Assembly: GCF_001279525.1 (NCBI RefSeq)
Contig: NZ_LGDY01000165.1
Location: 1-64,000, forward strand
Reading direction: 5' to 3'
Length of the DNA: 64,000 nucleotides
Source: Nocardia sp. NRRL S-836
Lineage (GTDB): Bacteria > Actinomycetota > Actinomycetes > Mycobacteriales > Pseudonocardiaceae
The notes under the pieces were generated by a model. It did no database searches, was not told where the DNA came from, and saw only the letters and a list, made by a program, of their open reading frames with translations. Numbering within the stretch: position 1 is the stretch's first letter; every line of letters begins with the position of its first letter. Made by a program: the position numbers and the translations under genes. This document shows positions 44,161 through 53,137 of the stretch, piece after piece.

Positions 44161-45736
44161 CCGACCAGGTTCGCAGGTACGACTCCGCCCCGCCCAGCAT
44201 GTCCGTCACCAGCCGGTCCCCGCCCAGCTGGCGCACCTGCTCCACCCAGTCCGGCAGCAGCCCGATGTGCGCCCCGCCGTCGGTGTTGATGTCCCACACC
44301 CGCTCGCCGGTGCGCTGCCGGTCCACCAGCGGCCCGTCCGGGTAGCTGCGGAACGGGTAGGTCACGCCGGTGCGCGGTGACGGGTGCGAGCCGACGCCGT
44401 TGAAGTCGCTGCCGAACCCGAGGCCCACGTCGTACTTCCGGCGCAGCGCCTCGGTGGCGGCGGCCTGGACGACGTAGCCGTCGGCGTCGTTCTCGTAGCC
44501 CGCCACGAAACCGCCGAGGCGGTAGACCTGCTCGGTCCACTGCGCGTCCATCCAGCTGTGGCTCGACAGCACACCGGGGTACCTCGCGGCGGCGGCCAGC
44601 TCCAGGGTGCGGCCTGCCGCCTTCACGCTCATGTGGTCGACCTCGATCATCATGTGCCGCCGCATCATGCCCTGCGCCGCGTACTCGCCGAGCGCCGTCA
44701 GGCCGCGCACGTTGCAGCGCTTGGCCGGGTCGTAGGACGGTGCCACGACGGTCGCGGGGATCAGGGCGTTCGGGCCGGCGAAGCCGATCGGGTTGTCCTG
44801 CTGCGGGCCCTTGCACTGCTCGGTCGTCCACCACGTGCCGGTGCGCAGGAACTGGCCGGCGTTGAGCACGCCGCCCTGCACGCCGGAGTCGAACCGGACG
44901 CCGCACAGCGCGTTGTCGAACTTGTGGCACAGGAACGCGCTGCGCACGCCGAGCGCGTAGACCTCGTCCAGGCCGCGGTCGATGTCGGCCTTGCCGCACA
45001 GCGGGAGGTCGAGGAGCTGGCGGCAGCCGAACAGCTCGGAGGTCTCGATGCCGAGCACCACGGCGAGCTTGCCCTGCTCGACCACGGACCTGGCCTGCTC
45101 GGCCGACGTGACGACGCGGAACCAGCCCTTGCCGGGGCCGCCGAAGACGCGGTCGACGAAGTCCTGCAGCTCGTAGGTGCGCTTGGCCTGCAGCCGCACG
45201 GACGTCATCTCGTCGCACGGCCGGTCCTTGAACGGGTAGATCACGCACAGCTCGGCGTTGCTGGTCAGGTCGGTCACCAGCACCCGCTGGCCGCCGCGCC
45301 ACGCCCGTTCCAGCCAGGCGTAGTAGTTCTGCTGGTGCGACACCGTCTTGTACGACGGCCAGTCGCGGAACGTCGGCCAGCCCACCGGGTCGTGGCCGTC
45401 GAAGTCCGAGGTCACGATGGCCTCGAAGATCGCGCCGAGGCCGGCGGGGTGGTGCTCGGGGCAGTCCTGCAACGCCTGGGGCGCACCGCCGTCGGCGAAC
45501 ACGCCGCCGCAGATCAACCGGCCACCGAACGCCTCGCCCGTCATGAGGTGGTTGTGCGCGTCGACCAGCCCGCGCACCCGGCCCTGGCCGTCCGTCCCGC
45601 GGAACGGCTCGCCGGTCACGTTGATCTGCGAGTCCTGCGCGGGCCGGGCGACCGGTTCCCACCACGGCGTGCCGGCGACGGCCGGTGTCAGCGCGGACAG
45701 GAGCAACGAGACGGCGAGAGCCAGGCGGAGTAACAC
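44138..45736 (-). CDS. Secreted metal-dependent hydrolase, membrane-dipeptidase-like
   Basis: A 532-residue protein with a signal peptide (LLRLALAVSLLLSALTPAVAG). The TIM-barrel amidohydrolase pattern is visible: DAHNHLM (metal His pair), IEVDHMSVKAAG, LSSHSW and LGFGSDFNGVGSH (metal Asp). These fit the M19 dipeptidase/amidohydrolase superfamily. Eight or more Cys residues suggest disulfides outside the cell. It should hydrolyse an amide or ester in the envelope. The GTG follows AGAGGAG. Its 3' end overlaps the TIR gene start. Confidence 0.78.
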   Translation of the reverse strand: MLLRLALAVSLLLSALTPAVAGTPWWEPVARPAQDSQINVTGEPFRGTDGQGRVRGLVDAHNHLMTGEAFGGRLICGGVFADGGAPQALQDCPEHHPAGLGAIFEAIVTSDFDGHDPVGWPTFRDWPSYKTVSHQQNYYAWLERAWRGGQRVLVTDLTSNAELCVIYPFKDRPCDEMTSVRLQAKRTYELQDFVDRVFGGPGKGWFRVVTSAEQARSVVEQGKLAVVLGIETSELFGCRQLLDLPLCGKADIDRGLDEVYALGVRSAFLCHKFDNALCGVRFDSGVQGGVLNAGQFLRTGTWWTTEQCKGPQQDNPIGFAGPNALIPATVVAPSYDPAKRCNVRGLTALGEYAAQGMMRRHMMIEVDHMSVKAAGRTLELAAAARYPGVLSSHSWMDAQWTEQVYRLGGFVAGYENDADGYVVQAAATEALRRKYDVGLGFGSDFNGVGSHPSPRTGVTYPFRSYPDGPLVDRQRTGERVWDINTDGGAHIGLLPDWVEQVRQLGGDRLVTDMLGGAESYLRTWSGAQRWAP

Positions 45737-45814
45737 GAGCCGCTCCTCTACATCGTTGTGAAGGAGCTCACATCATGCAGGGAACGCCGCCGTCTCGGAT
45801 CGGCCATCAGTCGG

Positions 45815-47254
45815 TTAACGCGAAAAAGTTTCAGCAAGTTCGACGAGGGTGCGCGCGCCGAAGCCCGTGGCGCCCGCGACGACCTCCTCGTAGACCTTCT
45901 CCGAACGGGCCGGGCCCGCGATGTCGAGGTGCGCCCAGCGCACGTCGCCCGCGAACTTCTGCAGGAACAGCGCCGCCGTGATGCCACCGGGGCCGGGCGG
46001 GCACTGCCGGTAGTCCGCGATCTCGCTGTCCACGGCCTCGACGTGCTCCTCCAGCAGCGGCATCCGCCACCAGCGCTCGCCCACCCGCTCGCCCGCGTCG
46101 GCCACGGCCCGCGCCAGCGTCGCGTCCGGGGTGAACAGGCCGCCCGTGCGCAGGCCGAGCGACACCTTCATCGCGCCGGTCAGCGTGGCCACGTCGACCA
46201 ACAGGTCCGGCTTGAGGTCGCGCACCGCGTAGGCCATCGCGTCGGCGAGCACCATGCGGCCCTCGGCGTCGGTGTTCTGCACCTCGGTCGTCGCGCCGCC
46301 GTAGTGCCGCACGACGTCACCGGGGCGGTACGCCGAGCCGGAGATGTGGTTCTCGGCACACGGCACCAGGCCGGTGACCCTGATCGGCAGCCCGCGCCGG
46401 GCCACGGCCAGCAGCGCGGAGATCACCGCTGCGCCGCCGGCCATGTCGGTGCGCATGAGGTGCATGCCGTCGGCCGGCTTCACCGAGATGCCGCCGGTGT
46501 CGAACGTGATGCCCTTGCCGACGAACACCAGGTGCGGGCCCTGGCCGCTGTCGTAGGTCAGCTCCAGCAGCCGCGGCGGGCGGGCCGATCCGCCACCGAC
46601 GGCGAGCACGCCGCCGAAGCCCTGCTGCGCCAGCCACTTCTCGTCGCGGACGACGGCGGACAGCCCCGGCACCTTCTCGGCCAGCCTGGCGGCGGTCGTG
46701 GCGAGCCAGCGCGGGTCCTTCACGTTGGAGGGCGTGTTCGCGAGGTCCCTGGTCAGGGCGGTCGCGGTCGCGAGGGCGTGCGCCTTCAGCGCGGCCGAGG
46801 TCAGCACCTCCTCGAAGCCCTGGTCGGGCGTGACCAGCCGCAGCGAGCCGACCCGTGCGGGCGCGTCCTCGCCGGTGACCTTGAAGCGGTAGCCGCCCAG
46901 CGCCGCGCCCAGCACGAACGCCCGCACCCCGTCGGCGTCGAAGTCGGCGGTCAGCAGCACGTCGGCGGTCTTGGGAGCGTCGTCACCGCTCAACGCGCGC
47001 ACGAGCGCCGCACCGGCCGTGCGGTAGTCGCTCAGCGACCCGGTGCCGACGCCGAGCGTCCAGGTGCCGGAGGAGCGGTGCCGGACCGCCTCACCGGCCT
47101 TGCCCGTCAGGTCGGCCGTGTCGAGGTCGTCGCCGCCCGGTCCCAGCGCCGGCCCGGTGCCCACGAGGACGACCGGCGGCACGCCGCGCCGGGCGGTGGT
47201 CGCCACCTCCACGTCGACGAGCTTGGTTGGCACTGACGGAACCGTCGACCCCAC
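45815..47254 (-). CDS. pepA: Leucyl aminopeptidase (M17)
   Basis: A 479-residue cytosolic aminopeptidase. The M17 C-terminal domain has GKGITFDTGGISVKP (catalytic Lys and metal Asp), MHLMRTDMAGGAA and the signature NTDAEGRMVLADA. The N-terminal macro-like domain is complete. It removes N-terminal residues from peptides using two metal ions. The GTG at 47254 starts GSTVPSVPTKL. The neighbour downstream is the dipeptidase-like gene. Confidence 0.92.
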   Translation of the reverse strand: MGSTVPSVPTKLVDVEVATTARRGVPPVVLVGTGPALGPGGDDLDTADLTGKAGEAVRHRSSGTWTLGVGTGSLSDYRTAGAALVRALSGDDAPKTADVLLTADFDADGVRAFVLGAALGGYRFKVTGEDAPARVGSLRLVTPDQGFEEVLTSAALKAHALATATALTRDLANTPSNVKDPRWLATTAARLAEKVPGLSAVVRDEKWLAQQGFGGVLAVGGGSARPPRLLELTYDSGQGPHLVFVGKGITFDTGGISVKPADGMHLMRTDMAGGAAVISALLAVARRGLPIRVTGLVPCAENHISGSAYRPGDVVRHYGGATTEVQNTDAEGRMVLADAMAYAVRDLKPDLLVDVATLTGAMKVSLGLRTGGLFTPDATLARAVADAGERVGERWWRMPLLEEHVEAVDSEIADYRQCPPGPGGITAALFLQKFAGDVRWAHLDIAGPARSEKVYEEVVAGATGFGARTLVELAETFSR

Positions 47255-47318
47255 GACCCAGACCTCTCCCTATGCAGCAAAGACCGCTCATTCTCACCCA
47301 ACGCGGGAACAAGCGATG

Positions 47319-47345
47319 CCCCGGTCTCCACTGTGGAAACCGGGG
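47319..47345 (-). terminator. Terminator after the DUF3117 gene
   Basis: CCCCGGT (47319-47325) and ACCGGGG (47339-47345) pair, with an inner TCCA/TGGA pair. It lies 27 bp after the DUF3117 stop on the minus strand. Confidence 0.6.
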
Positions 47346-47371
47346 CCGTGGTGCTTCTCTCGCCGGGTGCC

Positions 47372-47539
47372 TCAGCCGGCGGCGGCCTTCAGCGCGTCGC
47401 CCAAGGCGCTGGCCTCGTCCGCCGACATCTCGACGACGAGGCGCCCACCACCCTCGAGCGGCACGCGCATGACGATGCCGCGTCCCTCCTTGGTGACCTC
47501 GAGGGGACCGTCGCCGGTCCGGGGCTTCATGGCCGCCAT
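47372..47539 (-). CDS. DUF3117 small protein
   Basis: A 55-residue protein starting MAAMKPRTGDGPLEVTKEGR and containing MRVPLEGGGRLVVEMSADEA. This is the DUF3117 family, strongly conserved in actinobacteria. The ATG follows GGAGGGAG. In M. tuberculosis the homologue (Rv1211, from recall) lies between tag and glgM, close to the arrangement here. Function is unknown. Confidence 0.92.
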   Translation of the reverse strand: MAAMKPRTGDGPLEVTKEGRGIVMRVPLEGGGRLVVEMSADEASALGDALKAAAG

Positions 47540-47747
47540 CGCGTGCTCCCTCCGTCAACTCTTCCCCGTCCGGCCAGGCCGGATCTGCTCCATTCTCCCC
47601 TATCGCGACTTGAGCGCGAAACCGAACCGATCTTTTGGCGAGTCCCGGCCACAGTTGTGGATCTTCATTTGTCCCTGGTCAGTCGCTGGATTGACGACCG
47701 CGCAACACTTTCGGCACAGCCCGGCGCGGCGTGACAGACTCAACAGG

Positions 47748-48554
47748 GTGCGAGCCAGATCCGCGCTCTTCGACGTCTACGGCGGCCACCTGCGCGAACG
47801 CGGTGGTGCCGCCACCATCGCCGCCCTCGTCCGGTTGCTGGAACCGCTGGGCTTCGCCGCGCCCGCCGTCCGCACGGCCGTGTCGCGCACGGTCCGGCAG
47901 GGCTGGCTGCACCCCGTGCGGCTGCCCGACGGGCCGGGATACGCGATGACACCTCGCGGGGAACGACGGCTCGACGAGGCCGCTGCCCGCATCTACCGCA
48001 CCCGGCCGTCCACGTGGGACGGTCGCTGGCACGTCGTGGTGCTGGAGGAGATGCCCGGCCGCGACTCGCGCGACCACCTGGCCTCGGAGCTGCAGCTGCT
48101 CGGCTACGGCGCGCTCGGGCCCGTGACGTGGATCGCACCCCGGCCCTCGCCGGAGCTGACCGACGTGCTGGCCGCCGAGGAGGTTTCCGCACGAACTTTT
48201 CACGGTTCACACGACGGTGCGGACGCCGAGCTGGCGGCGAAGGCCTGGGACCTGGCCGAGCTCGGCCGCGACTACGCCGCGTTCGTGGCCCATTGGCAGC
48301 CGATCGTGTCCGTTGTGGACGATTCGGGCGGCACGAACGGCGCCGCGGCGTTCGCCGCCTCCCAGCAGCTGCTGCACGCCTGGCGGAAGTTCCTGTTCCG
48401 CGATCCCGGTCTTCCTGCTGAACTGTTGCCGGAGGACTGGCCGGGCCAGCGGGCAGGGTCGTTCTTCGACGAACAGACGCTGCGGCTGGCACCGGGCGCG
48501 AGCCGCTTCGTCGACGAGTGCCTGCGGCCGGTCCGCAACGTTTCCACTGCTTGA
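47748..48554 (+). CDS. PaaX-family transcriptional regulator
   Basis: A 268-residue regulator of the PaaX type. The N-terminal helix-turn-helix is in RSALFDVYGGHL and LVRLLEPLGFAAPAVRTAVSRTVRQGWL. The central part includes WDGRWHVVVLEEMPGRDSRDHL, and the C-terminus matches PaaX_C (FRDPGLPAELLPEDWPGQRA). PaaX binds phenylacetyl-CoA and controls phenylacetate use in other bacteria. Here it precedes an enoyl-CoA hydratase by 12 bp. The ligand is unknown. Confidence 0.85.
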   Translation: MRARSALFDVYGGHLRERGGAATIAALVRLLEPLGFAAPAVRTAVSRTVRQGWLHPVRLPDGPGYAMTPRGERRLDEAAARIYRTRPSTWDGRWHVVVLEEMPGRDSRDHLASELQLLGYGALGPVTWIAPRPSPELTDVLAAEEVSARTFHGSHDGADAELAAKAWDLAELGRDYAAFVAHWQPIVSVVDDSGGTNGAAAFAASQQLLHAWRKFLFRDPGLPAELLPEDWPGQRAGSFFDEQTLRLAPGASRFVDECLRPVRNVSTA

Positions 48555-48566
48555 TGGAGGTCCCGA

Positions 48567-49352
48567 GTGTCCGAGCTCCTCGTCGACGACGCTGACGGAG
48601 TGCGCACGTTCACGTTCAACCGCCCCGAGTCGTTCAACGCCTTCACCACGGCGCTGAAGGTGGCGTTCCTCGACGCGCTGAAGGAGGCGGCGGCCGACCC
48701 GTCGGTGCGCGCGGTGGTGATCACGGGTGCGGGCCGGGCGTTCTGCGCGGGCCAGGACCTCAAGGAGCACATCGGGTTGCTGCAGGCCGGTGACCCCGCG
48801 CCGCTGAGCACGGTGGAGGAGCATTACAACCCGATCGTGCGGGAGCTGATCGGCATGCCGAAGCCGGTGATCGCGGCGGTCAACGGCAGCGCGGCCGGTG
48901 CGGGCGCGTCGTTCGCCTACGCGGCCGACCTGCGGATCGCGGGCAGGTCGGCGAAGTTCCTGATGGCGTTCGCGAACGTCGGCCTGACCGCCGACTCCGG
49001 TGCCTCGTGGACGTTGCCGCGGCTGATCGGCCACGGCCGCGCGATGGAGATGATGCTGCTGGCCCAGCCGGTCGGCGCCGAGGAGGCGCTGCGGATCGGC
49101 ATGGTCAACCAGGTCGTGCCGGACGAGGAGCTGCTGTCGACGGCACACCTGCTCGCCGCGAAGCTCGCCGCCGGTCCGACGACGGCCTACGCGAAGATCA
49201 AGGAAGCGCTCGCCGCGGCCGCGGACGGCACGCTGGAGGACGCCCTGGAGGCCGAGCGCCGCACCCAGGCCGACTGCGGCGCGACCCAGGACCACCGCGA
49301 GGCCGTGGACGCGTTCGTGAACAAGCGCGCCCCGGAGTTCATCGGCCGCTGA
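48567..49352 (+). CDS. Enoyl-CoA hydratase/isomerase, PaaG-like
   Basis: A 261-residue crotonase-fold protein. The oxyanion-hole segments are ITGAGRAFCAGQDLKEH and AVNGSAAGAGASFAYAADLRIA, and the helix GLTADSGASWTLPRLIG resembles PaaG (1,2-epoxyphenylacetyl-CoA isomerase). The C-terminal helix is complete. Being 12 bp behind PaaX, it may belong to an aromatic-CoA route, but no other paa genes are present in the window, so a general beta-oxidation role is equally possible. Confidence 0.85.
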   Translation: MSELLVDDADGVRTFTFNRPESFNAFTTALKVAFLDALKEAAADPSVRAVVITGAGRAFCAGQDLKEHIGLLQAGDPAPLSTVEEHYNPIVRELIGMPKPVIAAVNGSAAGAGASFAYAADLRIAGRSAKFLMAFANVGLTADSGASWTLPRLIGHGRAMEMMLLAQPVGAEEALRIGMVNQVVPDEELLSTAHLLAAKLAAGPTTAYAKIKEALAAAADGTLEDALEAERRTQADCGATQDHREAVDAFVNKRAPEFIGR

Positions 49353-49366
49353 CCCCGGGAGGGTCC

Positions 49367-49395
49367 GCGGGCACCGCCGGACCGGTGGTGCCCGC
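49367..49395. terminator. Shared terminator between enoyl-CoA hydratase and tag
   Basis: GCGGGCACC (49367-49375) and GGTGCCCGC (49387-49395) form a perfect 9-bp stem with an 11-base loop, between convergent genes ending at 49352 and 49404. Confidence 0.65.
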
Positions 49396-49403
49396 GAACG
49401 GCC

Positions 49404-49952
49404 TCAGGCGGTAGCGCGGAAGCAGGTCGCGATGTGGTCGTCGACCATGCCGGTGGCCTGCATCAGCGCGTAGCAGGTGGTGGGGCCGAGGAACTTGAAC
49501 CCGCGGCGCTTCAGCTCCTTGGCCATCGCCTTGGACTCCTCGGTGATCGCGGGGACGTCGGTGATCGTCGCGGGGCGCACGTGCTCGGCCGGTGCGAACG
49601 ACCACAGCAGCGCGTCGAGGTCGAGGTCCTGCTCGGCGATCACGCGGGCGTTGTGCACCGCCGCGTCGATCTTCAGCCGGTTGCGGACGATGCCGGTGTC
49701 GGCCATCAGCCGTTCCACGTCGGCCGGCCCGAACTCGGCGACCCGCTCCGGGTCGAAGTCGGCGAACGCCGCGCGGAACGCGGGGCGCTTGCGCAGGATC
49801 GTGATCCACGACAGCCCGGACTGGAACGCCTCCAGCGACATCCGCTCGTAGAGCTCGTTCGTGCCGTGCAGCTCGACGCCCCACTCGGTGTCGTGGTAGG
49901 CGACGTAGTCCGGGGTGGAGTTGCCCCACGGACAGCGCTCAAGCTCGGTCAC
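49404..49952 (-). CDS. tag: DNA-3-methyladenine glycosylase I
   Basis: A 182-residue enzyme of the Tag family, which removes 3-methyladenine from DNA. The zinc-site residues are present: Cys in RCPWG, His in YHDTEWG, and His and Cys in DDHIATC. ERMSLEAFQSGLSWITILRKR is a conserved helix. The GTG overlaps the end of the upstream DivIVA-like gene by 14 bases. It is the last gene of a four-gene operon starting at padR. Confidence 0.93.
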   Translation of the reverse strand: MTELERCPWGNSTPDYVAYHDTEWGVELHGTNELYERMSLEAFQSGLSWITILRKRPAFRAAFADFDPERVAEFGPADVERLMADTGIVRNRLKIDAAVHNARVIAEQDLDLDALLWSFAPAEHVRPATITDVPAITEESKAMAKELKRRGFKFLGPTTCYALMQATGMVDDHIATCFRATA

Positions 49953-50238
49953 TGCTGCTCTCCAGCTCCCGCACGCGCTCCCGCAGCGTCTCGACCTCGG
50001 TCGCGAGCCGCTGCAGGACCCAGTCGACCTCGCTCATCTTGTAGCCGCGGAACACCTGCTGGAACTTCAGCTCGCGGACGTGCTCCGCGGTGATGTCGTC
50101 CGCGGGCAGCCTCGTCGGCGAGGCACCGGGCGGCAGCGGGGCGAGCTCCTCGCCGCGCCCGAACACCAACGCCGCGAGCAGGAACACGACTGCCGCGACG
50201 GCCACCATCACGATCAGATAGATCAGGGCGTTGGTCAC
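49939..50238 (-). CDS. DivIVA-domain membrane protein
   Basis: A 99-residue protein with one N-terminal membrane helix (ALIYLIVMVAVAAVVFLLAALVFG) and a DivIVA-like motif (LPADDITAEHVRELKFQQVFRGYKMSEVDWVLQRL), ending in a short coiled coil. It may mark polar or curved membrane. Its GTG overlaps the stop of the upstream gene (GTGA). It matches Rv1209 in position, from recall. Confidence 0.82.
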   Translation of the reverse strand: MTNALIYLIVMVAVAAVVFLLAALVFGRGEELAPLPPGASPTRLPADDITAEHVRELKFQQVFRGYKMSEVDWVLQRLATEVETLRERVRELESSSDRA

Positions 50239-50915
50239 GCGACGATCGTGGCACAGCTCAGGCAGCAGCGAGCGAGCAGACCGAGCCGGACGATCACCGT
50301 CCAGGTGATCAGGCTGACGATGCTCATCGGCAGCGACTGCAGCAGCCGGGACGGGTCGAGGTGCGCGGTGGCCGCGATGATCGCGGCGTTGCCCAGCAGC
50401 ACCACCCCCACCGCGGCCAGTGCGATGGCCGCGCCGACCCTGGCCAGCAGCCTCGTGTCGTACCTGCGCGCCACGGCCCGGCCGAGCACGAGCGCGGCCA
50501 GCGCGACGCCCGACGCCACCCCGCTGGCCAGGTCGTTCGCCTTGGCGACGAACAGGTACCACTGCGGTGGCATCGTGCCGAAGTCCTGCCACGGCCCGAT
50601 GAGCAGCATCCGGCCGTATTCCCACGCCATGTGCATCAACGGCAGCACGACCGCGAGCCAGATGAGCGTTCTCGTGCCGTAGGCGACGGCGAGCTCGGCC
50701 TGGTACTCGTTCGCGATCTCCTTGACCGGTCCGAACTCGGTGACGGCGCGCTGCTGCGCCTCCTGCTCGGTGAGCCCGCGGCCCAGGTGCGCCTCGGTGG
50801 CGTCGGCCAGGCTGTCGCGGGTCTCCGTCAGCAGGTCGCGCACCTGCTTCTTCGAGCCCTGCAGCCGTGACCCGAGCTCGGTCACGTACCGCTCGATCAC
50901 GTCTCCCCCGATCAC
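50235..50915 (-). CDS. Permease-prefix-type (HAAS-like) membrane protein
   Basis: A 226-residue protein. The N-terminal 85 residues form a helical domain of the kind found with PadR regulators (IERYVTELGSRLQGSKKQVRDLL, HLGRGLTEQEAQQRAVTEFG). About five membrane helices follow (LIWLAVVLPLMHMAWE, ASGVALAALVLG and others). The GTG at 50915 is chosen since it overlaps the padR stop (GTGA). It probably works with PadR in an envelope-related response. Confidence 0.78.
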   Translation of the reverse strand: MIGGDVIERYVTELGSRLQGSKKQVRDLLTETRDSLADATEAHLGRGLTEQEAQQRAVTEFGPVKEIANEYQAELAVAYGTRTLIWLAVVLPLMHMAWEYGRMLLIGPWQDFGTMPPQWYLFVAKANDLASGVASGVALAALVLGRAVARRYDTRLLARVGAAIALAAVGVVLLGNAAIIAATAHLDPSRLLQSLPMSIVSLITWTVIVRLGLLARCCLSCATIVA

Positions 50916-51247
50916 GTCTGCGCCCACCTGCCACCTCCCAGCACGCCCTCGATGACCGTCGTGAACTCCCGCCACGCGCTGCGCTCGGCCAGCAACGCCT
51001 TCTGCCCCGCCGACGTGAGCCTGTAGGTGCGGCGCTTGCGACCGCCGACCGTGCTCCAGTCGCTGGTGACGTGGCCCGCGCGCTCCAGCCGCCGCAGCGC
51101 CGGGTAGACCGTGCCGGTGGGCAGGTCCAGTGCACCGCCGCTGAGCTGCTGCAACGCCTCGATGATCGCGTAGCCGTGCAGCTGCCTGCCGTCGAGCGTC
51201 GCGAGCAGCAACGCGTCCAGGTGGCCACGCAGCGCGTCGGGCTTCAT
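50912..51247 (-). CDS. PadR-family transcriptional regulator
   Basis: A 111-residue PadR winged-helix repressor. LDALLLATLDGRQLHGYAIIEALQQ is the conserved start, TGTVYPALRRLERAGHVTSDW the recognition helix and GGRKRRTYRLTSAGQKAL the wing. It opens the operon padR-HAAS-divIVA-tag and likely represses it. It is divergent from cydA with about 105 bp between starts. Confidence 0.9.
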   Translation of the reverse strand: MKPDALRGHLDALLLATLDGRQLHGYAIIEALQQLSGGALDLPTGTVYPALRRLERAGHVTSDWSTVGGRKRRTYRLTSAGQKALLAERSAWREFTTVIEGVLGGGRWAQT

Positions 51248-51353
51248 GAGTAGTGACTCTACTGATGCCGGGGGTCGGGGAAGCCCTGAGATGTCCCTGA
51301 TATCGCGGGAGATCGGGCTTTATGTAGACACGCTACGCATACCGTGCCTACCT

Positions 51354-52514
51354 ATGAGCGCAGCAGACCTCGCCCGCGTCCAGTTCGCGGTGACGACCTC
51401 GTTCCACTTCCTGTTCGTGCTGCTCACGCTCGGCCTGGTGACGCTACTGGTGATCATGCAGACCCGGTACGCGATCACCGGCGCGCCGGTGCACGAGCGG
51501 ATGACGCGGTTCTGGGGCCGCGTCTACGTGATCAACTACGCGCTGGGGATCGTCACCGGCATCGTGATGGAGTTCCAGTTCGGCCTCAACTGGTCGGGCC
51601 TCGCGACCTACGCGGGTGACGTGTTCGGGGCGCCACTCGCGCTGGAGACGCTGGTCGCGTTCTTCCTGGAGTCGACGTTCCTCGGCCTGTGGATCTTCGG
51701 CTGGGGCAAGCTCAACCGGTGGGTGCACCTCAGCCTGCTCTGGCTGACGGCGCTCACGGCGTTCGCGTCGGCGTTCTGGATCATGGCGGCGAACGGGTTC
51801 CTGCAGCACCCCGTCGGCTACCGGGTCGAGGGGAACGTGCTGCGGCTGGACGACTTCTCCGCGCTGCTGACCAACCCCACGTTCACGTCGGCGTTCCCGC
51901 ACGTGGTCTTCGCGTCGATCACGGCCGGCGGCGTGTTCGTGACCGGGGTGTCGGCGTACCACTTCATCCGGCGCACCGCCGAGACCGACTTCTTCCGCCG
52001 GTCGCTGCGGCTGGGCGTGGTCACCACGGCGCTGGCCACGCCGTCGCTGATCGGGGCCGGTTTCGCGCAGTTCCCGGTGATCGGGACGTACCAGCCGGGC
52101 AAGGCCGAGGCCGCGCACTGGCTCGGGGCGCCACTCGGGTTCATGATCATCATCGGCATGGCGCTGACGACGGCCAGCTGGCTCACGCTGCCGCTGCTGA
52201 TCAGGGACGCGGTGGTGCGCCTGCGGTTCCCGTTGTACCTCATGGTGATCGGCATTCCGCTGCCGTTCGCGGCGGCCGTCTTCGGCTGGCTCTTCCGCGA
52301 GGTCGGCCGGCAGCCGTGGCTGGTGTACGGGCTGCTGCGGACGGAGGACGCGCTGTCGCATGTGGACGCTGACCGGATCCTGTTGTCGCTCATCGTGTTC
52401 ACGTCGTTGTTCGCACTGCTGGCCGTCATCGACTGGGCGTTGATCGCACGTGCGGTCCGCCGCGGTCCGGACACGACGCCGGCCCCGGTCTCCCCGTTGG
52501 TGGTGACGCTGTGA
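51354..52514 (+). CDS. cydA: Cytochrome bd oxidase subunit I (short form)
   Basis: A 386-residue heme-bearing subunit. Expected features are the early His of TSFHFLF (about residue 18, heme b595/d side), the Glu-rich helix with VMEFQFGLNW, the axial His of SAYHFIRR, and the GRQPW motif. Typical CydA has 430-520 residues, so the quinol loop and C-terminal helices are reduced here. It should oxidise quinol and reduce oxygen with CydB. The ATG is the start of the conserved N-terminus. The stop overlaps the cydB ATG. Confidence 0.88.
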   Translation: MSAADLARVQFAVTTSFHFLFVLLTLGLVTLLVIMQTRYAITGAPVHERMTRFWGRVYVINYALGIVTGIVMEFQFGLNWSGLATYAGDVFGAPLALETLVAFFLESTFLGLWIFGWGKLNRWVHLSLLWLTALTAFASAFWIMAANGFLQHPVGYRVEGNVLRLDDFSALLTNPTFTSAFPHVVFASITAGGVFVTGVSAYHFIRRTAETDFFRRSLRLGVVTTALATPSLIGAGFAQFPVIGTYQPGKAEAAHWLGAPLGFMIIIGMALTTASWLTLPLLIRDAVVRLRFPLYLMVIGIPLPFAAAVFGWLFREVGRQPWLVYGLLRTEDALSHVDADRILLSLIVFTSLFALLAVIDWALIARAVRRGPDTTPAPVSPLVVTL

Positions 52515-53137
52515 TGGAAACGCTCTGGCTCGTCGTGCTCGGCACGCTGACCGCCGGCTACTTCGCCCTGGCCGGGTTCGACTACGGCACCGGGCTGCTG
52601 CTCCCGTTCCGCGGACGGACGGCGGCGCTGCACCGGATGACACCGTTCTTCCTCGGCAACGAGGTGTGGCTGGTGGCCGCGATCGGAGTGCTGTTCGCGG
52701 CGTTCCCCCGGCTTGAGGGAGAGCTGCTTTCCGGCGCGCACAGCACGTTCACGCTCGTGCTGGCCGGACTGGTGCTGTTCATGGCCGCGGTGCAGCTGCG
52801 GTTGTGGTGGTGGCTGGTGTTCACCGGCGCGCTGGCGGTGTCGGTGGGCTGGGGGCTGTTCCTCGCGCACCTGCTCGACGCGCCGTGGCCGGTGGCGCTG
52901 GTCATGCCGGTGCTGTTCGCCGTGCACGGGTGGGTGTTCCAGACGCGGCGGTGGACGGTGTTCCCGCTGACCGCGCTCGCGGCGGCATTGCCGATCCCGC
53001 TGGCGTTCAGCCGCATCGACACGACCGGACTGATGGCGCACGCCGACACGCTCGGCCTGCTCGCGTGGGTCGCGGTCCCGATCATCCCGCTGGTGGTGCT
53101 GGTGCAATGGTCGATCGTCGCCATCTCCTCGCGCTGA
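52514..53137 (+). CDS. cydB: Cytochrome bd oxidase subunit II (half-length)
   Basis: A 207-residue membrane protein with about seven helices. It opens METLWLVVLGTLTAGYFALAGFDYG, the typical CydB N-terminus, and contains FFLGNEVWLVAAIGVLFAAFP. Normal CydB has 330-380 residues, so this form lacks much of the second half. No frameshift is visible. The ATG overlaps the cydA stop, and cydD begins 31 bases before its end, so it is a real coupled gene. Confidence 0.85.
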   Translation: METLWLVVLGTLTAGYFALAGFDYGTGLLLPFRGRTAALHRMTPFFLGNEVWLVAAIGVLFAAFPRLEGELLSGAHSTFTLVLAGLVLFMAAVQLRLWWWLVFTGALAVSVGWGLFLAHLLDAPWPVALVMPVLFAVHGWVFQTRRWTVFPLTALAAALPIPLAFSRIDTTGLMAHADTLGLLAWVAVPIIPLVVLVQWSIVAISSR

